From the NCBI GenBank assembly GCA_900100835.1, contig FNCM01000003.1, forward strand, positions 124,001-188,000: 64,000 nucleotides of DNA, in the 5' to 3' direction. This document shows, piece by piece, positions 18,301-30,300 of this stretch (position 1 is its first letter; each line of letters starts with the position of its first letter). A program made the position numbers and the translations under genes. The notes below the pieces were generated by a model. That model was not told where the DNA came from and did not search any database. It worked only from the letters and a program-made list of their open reading frames with translations. Origin of the DNA: Selenomonas sp. WCT3. Its GTDB lineage: Bacteria > Bacillota > Negativicutes > Selenomonadales > Selenomonadaceae.

Positions 18301-21300
18301 CCATTCCGTAGGTGTCGGGGGAACTGTGGGCGTTGGCGGACAAGTTGCCTTTGCTGGTTCCGGCAGTTACAATTACCTTGCCAACAACGTAGATGCTGTC
18401 ATAAAAAATCAGAATCTTACGGCGAATAACAGCATCGGCGTTGTGGCTCAAAGTGACGATCGTCTCTACAACTTCGCCGGCGGTTTTGCCATTGGTGCTA
18501 ACACCAAGGCGGGGATTGGGGCGGCAGTTTCCATCAACAAAATTAGCGGGAATACCAATGCGCTGGTACAGGGAGGCTCTTTGCAAGCCGCCGATACTGG
18601 TTCTATTAAGGTTACCCGTCCCCAGGACGAAAATCTCTTTACCACGGAAAAATTGGATCTTACCACGGACAGACAGCGCCTTAGCGAAAATCGCAAGGAA
18701 GAAACGAAGTCTGGTATCGTGGTGGACAGTTCGGCTGCCCATACCATCATTTCCCAGCTGGCATCCGGCGGCGTAGCGGCCTCGGGCAGCGTGGGCGTCG
18801 ATCTCGCGGGCACGGTGAACCTCAATACCGTCCAAGGGAATACTACGGCCAAAATCCAGGATGCGGTGCTTAATGCCGAAGACAAGCATTCGGATGTAAA
18901 TGTTAACGCCGTAGATTATACCAATTTCGGCTCCTTTACTGGCACGCCAACCGTAGGCGTGGCGGCAACGGCAGGAGTCTCCGTTGGTGTGTCTGCTAAC
19001 TGGGAGACCTTTGACCGGACGACGGCAGCAGAGATTTCCAGCAATTCGGCCAAGAAGAACCTCTATGCCAAGAATCTCACCGTGGATGCCACGGCCAAGC
19101 ACGGTTCCTCAGCTCTGTCCTTTGCAGGGGCTGTGGGAGCCGCAGCAACGGCGGGAGTGGCTTCTGGTGACAGCATCATGCGTCATAGCAATACCAGCAC
19201 CACCAGTGCTTTGTTGAAAAATATGAACGCGGTCTTTGATGGTACGGCAGAAATTAAAGCGGAACATCTTGGTAACAGCCGCGCTATGAATATCGGTGCA
19301 AGTTTAGCTGGCGGCTATGCGGCCGTTGCCGCGGGAGCCGGTGTGGCTGTTATGGACGATGCCTCCACCGTTAAGGCCGAGGTGGATAGCAGCGACTTGA
19401 AGGCCAAGAGCAGCACCAATGGCAAGAACATTTCGGTGCTGGCGAAGAATGAAAACAATTGGAAGAATACGCTGGTTACCGCCAGTGCAGCGGTTGGCCT
19501 TGGCGCCGGCCTGGCTGCTAACGTGGGCATTAACAACACCACTAGTGAGACTGCGGCGCTGGTGACCAACAGTCAGCTTGAAGCGGAAAATGTCACGGTG
19601 AAAGCTGCGGATAAGCTGGTGGCAGATGCTACGGGCGGTGTTGGCGCTGCCGGTGTGGGCGGCGTAGGTGTTTCAGTGGCACTGAACAATATCAACAGCA
19701 GTGTCAGTGCCCATGTGTCCGGTGGTTCCGTCAAAGCGGCGAAGGATATTGCGGTAAAAGCGGAAGAAGAGCGCCATTTTGAGAGTAGTGTGACCGGCGC
19801 AGCCGTTGGCGGTATTGGTGTAGGGGTCAACGTGGCGGTTACTTCTGTGGGCAAGGGCATCACCCAGGCCCAGCTTAGTAATGCAAAAGATGAAAATGGG
19901 AATACCACGAGCGTCAATAATACTACCCAGAATGAAATCAACATTCATCTGAATGGGTCCCAGGGCGTGAATAACGCGAAGGGGGCTCTAGGCGTCGATG
20001 GCGCGAAGTTCTTCGGCCTGAGCGACAAGGACAGCGACCTCAATGCGGCTAAGAATGCACAGGTAAGCCTTGACGTGCCCAAAGCCAAGTCCGATAAACA
20101 GGGTGTTCATACGGGAGTCAATCGTGCCCTTTTGACGGCGGCGGAAAATGTCAATGTTACGGCCCAGGAGACCAACGACATTACCGCGAAAAATGTAACG
20201 GTCAATGTGGGCGGAACGGCTGTAGGGGTTACGGATGCCATCATCCACACGAACTACGATACGGATGTAACCGTAAGCGGTGCCACCATCACGGGCAGGG
20301 AAATTAACATTAATGCGTTGCAGGGGCAGAAAAATAACGGTTCGGAAATCACGGTGACGGCGGTCAGCGTGGGGGCTGGTCTTGGTGTGGGCGTCGGTTA
20401 TGCTGGTATTGCCAATAATGGCGCCACCGATGTCAATATTTCGGGCAGCACCCTCAAGGGCGTGGAAAATGTTACGGTTGGTGCGGCGGATGAAAGCAAG
20501 AGCAAAACCCAGATTACCAATGTGGGCGTTGCGGCGCTTAATGTCACCACCACCTTTGCCAGCGTAGAAAACAACAGCAATGTAGGGGTTACGCTGGGGA
20601 GTGATAATAATCTTGCGGCGGCTAAGACCATTGCCGTTGACGCCAAGAAAGCCAATGTACTGGAAGCCCATACCCAGGGTGTCGGTGTGGGAGGCGTCAA
20701 TGTGGCGGTGAACCATGCCACCATCGAGGACAAGGGGACCGCTGCGGCCAAAATTACGGGCACCACCAACGTCACGGGAACGGACGCGAATACCCGCGCT
20801 GAGAAGTTCCATTTGGGCGCTGCCAACGATACCACGGGAAAACTCAGTGCAGGCAATACCGCTGTTTCGCTGCTGGGCGTTAGCCGGATGCGGGGCAAGG
20901 GTGTCATGAATATGGGGGCCGAGGTAAATGTGGCCGGTGGTTCCTATAAGGCTAAGACTGTAGAGTTTGCCGCTCAGCTGGGAACGGTCAACGGCCGCAC
21001 GTTGGAAGGTAACGTGAAGGGACATAATGTCTCGGCAGTGGCGGTGGCCCCGGATGCGGTGGTACTGAATACGGAAGTCAATTCCAAGGTTATCGTAAAC
21101 AACAGCACCTTTGCGGAGGATGCGGACCTTATTTTGGATAACGAATCTTATGTGGATCGCAAAGCCTATATCTATGGCGTTACGGCAGGGGCTGTGGCAG
21201 TGGGCAATACCAGCGCGGACATCAGCGGCAAGGCAACGCTGGAAAGCGGCCTTACCGGGAAAAACGAAATCACGAAGGTAAACAGCCTGCAAGTTTTGAC

Positions 21301-24300
21301 CTATGGTGAGAACACGGGCAAGGCTTTGGCCGATGCGGGCGGCGGTGGCATCGTGGGCTATGTGGGGGCTCATGTGGACAACGAATCCACCAATAACGTC
21401 ACCAGCAGCCTTGGAGGCAAATGGGAGGTAAAGGGTGAAACCAGGCTCCTGGCAGCGCAGAAGGATGAGGTGCGCCTGACGGCATCAGAAGGCCATGGTG
21501 GTGTAGCCGGTGTGGGCGGCACCAGCGTGGACAATAGGATTAATACCACCACGATTGCTATGGTCAAAGATAATACGGAAATCACGACAGACCGTATTCA
21601 TGTGGGAACGGATAATTCCGTTATTACCGGTGCCTATGACGATACCGACGCCAAGGGCAACAAGGACGTGCAGACCTATACGTTAAAAGACTATTTCGGC
21701 GGTGTCATTTCGGGCAATCGTTTGCGCAGCCTGATAGATCTTACGGAAAACGGTACGGTGACCATTGGCAAAGATGCAAAAATAACCACCAACAAGTTGC
21801 AGGAATACGTGGCCTCCTCCCAGAACAATCTTACGAATCTAGTGCAGGCTAAGGGCGGTGGCGTTGTGGCGGTCACGGATGCGGTAAGCGACCTGGATAT
21901 CGACGTCAGCAACAAAGTCAACGTGGAGCAGGGCGTGACCCTTAGCAACGAAAAGATGGCCTCCACCGAGGATATTATCCTGGCTGCCTATGATGACCAA
22001 ACCATTAAATCCCAGGTAGATGGCACGGTATATGCTGGTGTTATCAGCCCCATTGTGGCCAAGAACAACATCGATATGAACCGCAAGAGCGAAGTGTCGG
22101 TAGCGGGCAATATTGCCAGCAGCGCCAATGTGGGACTTTTCGCGGGGGCCAATAAGTCCGGCGTTCTTTCGAATCTGGATGCAGACCTCAAGTCCGGTGC
22201 TTACAACTATTCCGTTATCGCCATCACGGTGCCTCGGGTGAATTATGACATCACCGCCGACAAGGGTATGGTGAACGTTAGTGGTACTGTGCGCTCAACC
22301 CGGGATATCAATGTGATTGCCAGTGGCGGCAAGGAAGAGATTGTCAAGGACGAAAGCCTTTGGAACTGGGCAAAAGGCGGCTCCAGCACCGATAAGAAAT
22401 TCCTGACTTCCGATGCGGTTACGGCTGAAGAGTCTTCGGATGATATGAAAAAGAGCACCGTCAATGTTACGGGCTCCCTTATCGCCGGCACGGCAAATCC
22501 CATCAATCTGCTCATCAGTGGCTCTGTGGCTGGCGGTTTTCACTATACGGCGGATGATAACATCATCAATCAGCGGATTATGCAGGGCATTACCAAGGGA
22601 ACCTTTGACTATGCCAACACCTTGGGTGACCGGCTAAGAGAACTGAAGCAGTTGATTGCTGCCTATGACGGGGATAGCACGAAAATGGCGGCGTATATCG
22701 CCGAGCGCGACCGAATTCAGGACGAAATGGAGCGCCTTGGTCTAGTAGAGAAGGATGCAGCTGGCAATGTCGTGCAATATCTAAACTCCGGCCGTTCGGT
22801 TTACTATGTGGAAATCCCGGATATTGCCACCAGCGGCGGCAATATCAATGTGCAGGCCAATGACCTGGTGGGGACGGGAAATCTCCATGCCAATTCGGCC
22901 CCCTCGGTCACCATCACCAACGAATCGGATGCTTATCTGAAGCTCAATAACATCCTCATGGGCGAGCAGGGTGGCAGCATTATCTATAATAAAGATACGG
23001 TCATTCCTCCAGGCAAGACGGAGGGCAATGTAAAAATTAACGCCATCAATGCCCATAGAACTGGGGCTGACTTCAATGAGATTTACGGCAGAACGGACAG
23101 CACGGCTGCGGGCCTCTTGGTGCAAAACACCAAGACCTTCAGTGGCGGTAAGACCAGCACCATTTCCTTGACGCCAGAGTTGGAGCAGGAGATTGACAAT
23201 AGTACCGAGATGTCAGCAGAGGAAAAGGCAAATTACAAACAAGCGATAAATAATGGGGAGATGAAGTATACTGCCATCACCGATGTGGAAGTGAATGGCA
23301 AAATCAGCAATTACTATGGCAATGTAACCATCAGCAATGCCAGCGGAGATATCCGCATTAACGGTGGTACTAAGGACCGTCCAACCGGCGTAGATGGAAA
23401 TACGGTGAAGCTTATCGCCATCAATGGTACTATTGCCCAGGATTATAAAGAGGGCATTGTCAATATCAACGGCGACCCGGAGAAGTATTTGGCAGATAAA
23501 GCTGCTAGCATGAAAAATAGTCTGGGGCTTAGTGATACGAATAATGATACCAAGGATAAAGTGGAAGCCTATACGCGTGCGGATAGTTCTCAGGAGGCTA
23601 CGGGCTATATCGCCGGCCGGGATGTTTATGTATCCGCCGCCAATGTCAATGTAAATGGGCTTATTCAGAGCGGCTACAAGACTTATGCTGCTACGGTGAC
23701 GGAGGAGCAGCTGGCTGCGGCTAAGACGCGACCGGCCAGCCAGGCAAGTGTTGTTCAGAATCGCACCATGTACAAGGTAAATGCTGGCGGGGCTAAGTGG
23801 AACGATACGGATAAAGTATTTGACTATGTGCCTCAGGTTTATTGGGACCCCTCCACGGACAAATTGGTGGTGGAGGATATCGACACCCAGGGCGGCAAAG
23901 TCTATCTGACGGGTAAGATTGCCAGCACTGGTGATGGCAGGATCCTGGCGGCGGATGGCGCAGCGGAAATCTCGGTAATCAATGAGACTAGTCTGGACAT
24001 GAATGTGGGCAATGTTCTCAACAATCAAAGGGAAGGCGTTATCACCATTGCCGATACGGCCAAGGATACCTGGACCGAATACAAGAAGGGACAGACCCGC
24101 AGCATTACGGGCTATGCCAACTACTTAAAGACTCACGCAGGTGACAGTGATATTTATGCTGGGGCGGTGAAATCGGATAATACCCTGTCTGTTGGCAGCG
24201 CAATAGCCTATGGCGTAAAGGACAATCAGGCCTATACCTGGGTCAATGGCAATAGTGTTGAGACCACCAGAACCTATATGCATTATGAGCGCCGCGGTAT

Positions 24301-27300
24301 GTGGGGCTTGGTTCAGACTGCGGATGAAGAATCGTTGAAAGGCTGGCAACAGAGTTCAACTCCCATTGACCAAAAAGAAGGGGCGAGATTAGGCCTGCCG
24401 GAAGGTGCTGTGATTACGCAGAGCGATAATGTGCCGGCAAGCGGCATCCTGCGCCTTGATGGCAATACCACTAAGCAGGAGGCCGATAGGATTTTTGACC
24501 GAGACCATTGGGTTACCCGTTCTGGGTTCCTGGGGTGGTTCAAGCACATTTATGACCGGTGGAAAGTTGGTACGTCCACCATTCAGCTCTATAATTACTC
24601 CTTGAATGCTTCCCAGCCCATTACCATTGGTTTGATTGGTGCGGAAGCGGGCAAAATCGATATTAAGAGCACCAATGACAGTGGCGGCAGCATTAACTTG
24701 ACAGGCAATGTGGCGAATTCCCATAATGCCGCTTCGTTGCTGGTGAGCTCGCAGGCAGGCGGCATCTTCCAGAATGATGGTACCACCCTGAAGAGTGAGC
24801 TGGTGAACCTGACGGCTAAGGACGATATTAAGAATATCCATATCACCTCCGTTGGCGCAAAGGACGGAAACAATGTGGTGGATAATATTAAGCTTAGTGC
24901 CATTTCTACTGGCAAAGGGGATATCGACATCACTGCTGTAGGCGGCGTATTGGAGAATCAGTCTCTGCCGGGGAACGTGGAAATTGTGGCGTTAAAGAGC
25001 CAGAATGGAAACACTGCTTTCCGCAGCGATGCAGCACTAGGTGATGTGACGTTGCGCGCTACTGGGAATATTACCCAGTCGGGCAGTGGGATTACCGTAG
25101 AAGGACGGGGAATCAACCTGACCAGTAAGAACGGCGGCATCGGCACGGCCAATCAAGCCATTAACCTGGTGGCTTCCGATTTGACTTATGCCACGGACCG
25201 CAGCGGTGCCCAGGTCAATGCTGACGCCAAGGCCAGCATCTATCTAACTGAGGCGGCTGATGGCGGCGCTATGCGCGTGGGCAAGATTGAATCCCAGGAA
25301 GGGGATGTGACGCTGACTGTAGCCAATGGCGGTTTCATCGACGCCCTTTCTGGTGACGATAAATCTGGTTCCGTGGGCAGCGTGGACGAAATGGTGCATC
25401 GCTGGATTGACGCTGGACTCATTGACGGTGAAAAGGATGCACAGGGCAATTACATCTATAAGGGAGCGTATATTGAGGGGCTGGAAAAGAATCGGGATGA
25501 TTATGAGGCAAGTGTAACGGCCGCCTATGACACGGAGCATGGCGGCAAGACGCAGGCCCAGTGGCTGGCGGAGTATACGGGGCAGAAGTCGGCAGTGGAG
25601 GATATCTATGCTTCGGCTGCCTATCGTAACTATCTTAGCAATAAGGAGAAGTATGACAAACTGTCCCAGGATGAACGCCAACAGCTGGCAGACAATAAGG
25701 ACAGTGCTTTCCTGGCTTATGCAGAAAGTGCCGAGCAGTATGCCCCGTACAGCGGCTATGACACGGCAGAAGCATATCTGCAGGCTACCGCAGCTTATAA
25801 GTATTCCCAGTATGCTGATGCGGATACCTATCTGGCCAATGATGCCACCTATCAAGACCTTGTAAACAGGGCGGAACATCCCACCTTCGAATGGACGAAG
25901 GACATGATGCTCTATGCGGTCAGTGAAAAAATCGTAAATTCCGATAGTGGCAGCAGCAATCAGACAGACCGGGCAGCCAATGTCCTGGGCAGAAATGTTA
26001 CCTTGTCGGCAGCAAAGGGAGCAGTCGGTACCTTTGCTGACCAGTCCACCACGGTTACCGTGGAGGAACTGACAGGCAACGATAGCATCGCCAAGATGAA
26101 AGAGCTCATGAATGTGAATGCTGCTGACGTTACCGTCCGGCGGGATGAAAGCGGCAATCTCCTGTCCTTTGAAATCAAGGGCAATATGCCTTTGGGCGTA
26201 AAGGCTGAGGGTATCTTGAACGTAGTGGCAGGGGGCAATATTTCGGTGGCTGGCCGCAAGGACGCAGCCGGGGAGCATTCCGCCATCAACGTGGGCACCA
26301 TCGATGCTACCCAGAATAACACAACGGGTGACGTACGTCTGCATTCCGACAAGGGAATTTATAACGCCAATGATGCCGATATTACCAATATTACGGGCAA
26401 GAATCTCATTCTCACCGGCGGCACGGAAAGCATCGGCACGGCAGACAAGGCGCTGACCATTTCCCTGTCTGGGGATTTGACCGAAGCCAGAGCGAACAAA
26501 AATGTGTTTATTAAGAATGGGAATCATAATGATTTCCTTCGTTTGGGCGCTATGTTTGCCGGGGATACCATTTCCTTGAGCAGCGAAAAGGGCTTCAAGA
26601 TGAGCACGGCCAGTGAAGATATTGCCGAATCCTATATCAATGCTGGCAAGAAGTTGGAATTTACGACGAATGCCACGGAAGGTATTGTGGGTGAAGCTGA
26701 TAGTGCTATCCGGCTGCTCAACGACCGCGCAACGGTGAACCTTGCGGCACAGTCCGCCTATATAAAGGGTCTGGGAAGTTTGGCTTTGGGCATCCAGAAT
26801 GGCACTTTGGTTCTGGGGAATATCGAAACGGCAGGCGAATTTACTGCTGTTAGCGAGGGCTCCTTGACGGAAATCGGCACGATCACTGCCGGTGGAAACG
26901 TAAATCTTGAGGCGGCAGACAGCTTGAACCTTGGTGGTCAGGTGAAAGCCGGTGATTTGGAAAATGCCAAGAAAGAATTGACTTTGAAAGCGGCTAAGGG
27001 CAATATTACCCAGACGGATAAAGGCGCCATTACCGCCGATACGGTCAAGACCTTTAACGGCAAGTCCCTGCTTTTGGAAAATGAAGATAATGCATTTAAC
27101 AGCATCGAAGTGGACGGCATGGAAACCTCGGCGGCAGAAAAGCCAGCTATTGCTGGCGATGTGCGCATCGTGAATAACGCCGATGGGCTGACCGCGGCGG
27201 TCAAGCGGAATGTGGATGGAGATATCGCCATCCTTAACCTGCGTGACAGCGGCACGTTGACCAATGTGGGCAGCCTCACGGCAACGGGAGAGATTGACCT

Positions 27301-30300
27301 TCTTGCGAAGGGTGTTCTTTCCCAAGGGGCGGCTACCACTTTCACGGCAGGCAAGAATGTCGTGCTGACCTCGGCAGGGGATGCTGTCCAGCAGGCTGCT
27401 GATGCCGGCATTCAGGCCGATATGGTCACGGTCACCAGCGCCAAGAACATTGATTTGCAGGGAACGGGCAACCAGTTTGCGGCAATTACGGTACAAAGCT
27501 CCGCTGGGGATGCGGGTATCCAAGGCAGCGTTTTGGTGAAGGACAGTGCCGATAAGCTGGCGCTGTCTGTGCAGCCTGTGGTCAACGGGAATATCGAGGT
27601 AACAAATGCAAAAGCACAAGGCACGCTGCAAGTCCTTTCGGATATGCACGCTGCGGGTGATGGTGCGGATGTTGCGGGACATATTACGCTGATATCTGAT
27701 GGCAATATGCAGCTGGATAAAAAGCTTACGGCAGCCGATAGTGTCACGCTTACCGCCACGGTAGGCGATGTCGCGATTGGCGGCGATATTTCGACGGGAA
27801 TTTTGGAGCCAAGTGACATTGATTTTGATACCGGTGCGCTGCAAGGCACGTATAATTCCCTGGCAATCTGGGCAGGCGGTGCCGTTCAGGAAGCCGCCGG
27901 TGTGAGCATCACGTCACCTGTGGTAGAGACTTACAGCGGAAAGGGGGTATCCCTGGATAGTGAGAAGAATCGATTCGAGGTATTCTTGGCGGATACCATG
28001 ACAGGACACACGGAGATTAATGGCAGTATTAAAGTTGTGACCAGCTGCGACGAGAGCTTCACGGTAGGTGTAGGCGCAAGCGTACGCGGCGATGCAGAAT
28101 TTATCAATTTCCATAAAATGGGTGGGCTGGGAATTCTGATTAAGGTGGTGGAAGAGGAGGATAAAGAAATCAAAGTTCTCGGCGGTAACGGAGCTGACGG
28201 CAATCTTGTTTTAAAGGCCAGCCAGGATGTGGTGTTGCTGGGGAATGCTAATGCAAAACATGATATTGTAATTGACAGTACCCAAGGCGGTTCCTTCTAT
28301 GGCCTGGGCAGAGGCATGGTGGCCGGAAATGATGTTAAGGTGTCCGTGGGCGACCAAATCACTTATATTGGAACCATTCAAGCAGGGCATGATATGGATA
28401 TGCAGGTTCAACAGCCTAGTTCCGATAGTGCGGGCATCCATATCGGTGCTCTTATCCGTGACACTTTGCTCACCGCCGGCAACGAGGCTGACTTCCTGGT
28501 GAATGGTGATGGAACTATCGAGATGTTGGGCAATGTCGAAGCGAAGAAAGACATCACGATGGATGTTTCCGGTAAAGGTGATATTGGTATCAAAAATACC
28601 ATCACATCCCAAGAGGAAAGCATTTTGGTGCAGGTTGACGAAGGCGACATCTATATCGGTGTCGACGAAACGCCCGAGGCGGAAACCGTAAAGGCGAAAA
28701 AGAATGTCACCATTGGAACCGACCTGGGAACGGTCTACATTTTGGGTAAGACCTTCACCGAAAATGGCGACATTGCCATGAAGGCAGGAAAAAAGACCTA
28801 TCAAGAGGGTGCCGAGTATAGTAACTTTATCATCTCCGATGATGGTCAGGTGCTTTCCGGCGGAGGCATTGGCCTTTACGGACGCAATGGCGATATCGAA
28901 ATCACGGAGGACATCCAGGCCAAGAAAAGCATTTTTGTCAGTATTGCCGAGCAAGGAAATATTACCTTTGGCCGGGATATATCGGTTACGGAAAATGTGG
29001 AGCTTTCCACGGAAAAAGGAGATATTACCGTAGGGCATATCGTCAATGCTGACAATGGCATGGTCCACTTAGACTCTGGGGATGGCAATGTCCTGGTAGG
29101 AAAGGATATTACGGCCGGGGAAGATATCACGATTTCTACCCAGCAGGGAAATATCATCGTTGGCGATACCGGCACCGGTAATGATGGCGATATCCTTGCC
29201 AAGGCAGGAAATGTGTTTATCCAGACGGATAAGGGAAATGTCGGTATAGTGAAGACTGTGACCGCGCAGGCGGGCAGCCTTAGCGTTGTCTCTGGGCAGG
29301 GCGATATCCTCATCGGCAATAACGGGCCGGATGTGAAGACCGTTACGGCTAGCGAGAATATTGACCTTACCGCTGAAGATGGCAGGATTGTAGTCTATGG
29401 TAAAACTTCTACGGAAAATGGCGATATTTCGCTAACAGCTCACCGTGCCGATTATATTGCTGGCGAGGAGAATAGTTCCTTTATTATCGACCAGAACGGA
29501 AAACTGGAAGCTGGCAGAGCCCTCAACTTGAATGTTGGTAACGGCGATTTGCATGTTTCCGACCGCATCCAATCGAAGAAAGATTTGGCAACCGAAATTG
29601 CGGAAAAAGGAAGTATCTACTTTGACACGGATGTGGACGTTGAAGGGAAGGTAAAAGTCAAAACGGATGAGGGCGATATCTATGTGGGTCATGATGTTCA
29701 GGCCGACGGGGATATTGCCATGACCGCCGAGACGGGAACAATCCATGTGGGCGCTGCGGTAAATTCCGCCGACGGTAATGTGAATCTTGCCACCGGACAG
29801 GGGGATATCGATATTGGCAAAGAAGTGCGAGCTGCAACCGGCAGCATCGGTATTCAGGTTGGAACCGGCAGCGTGACGATTGGCAACAACGGGCCCGATG
29901 TGGAAACCGTCACTGCCCAACAGTCGATTGATGTCGGCGTGGATATTGGTCAAATCAAGATTTACGGCAAAACCAGTACCAAGGCCGGGGATATCGCTAT
30001 GCGGGCTGGGGCAGAACAATATACACCGGGCTACACGAATTTCATTATTGAGCAAAATGGTTTGTTAGAGTCCGGTCAGGATATTTATCTGACGGGCCGC
30101 AATGGCGACCTTCGTGTGACGGATGCCATTCAGGCTAAACGGGATTTGTATGCCAATGTCCTTGAGGGCGGCAGCGTATCCTTCGATAAAACGGTGACCT
30201 TGAAGGGACAGGTGGCGGTAAATACCGATGTTGGACAGATTACCATTGAAGGGAAGGTCGATGCTAGTTCTGTGAATTTGTCTACCCAGCAAGGGAATAT

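Noticed and set aside
25244..27844. An 866-codon open frame on the minus strand inside the giant TpsA gene
   Set aside because: It is the antisense of a strongly codon-biased repetitive gene; its product is low in recognisable motifs and rich in His/Arg/Ile as expected for a shadow frame.
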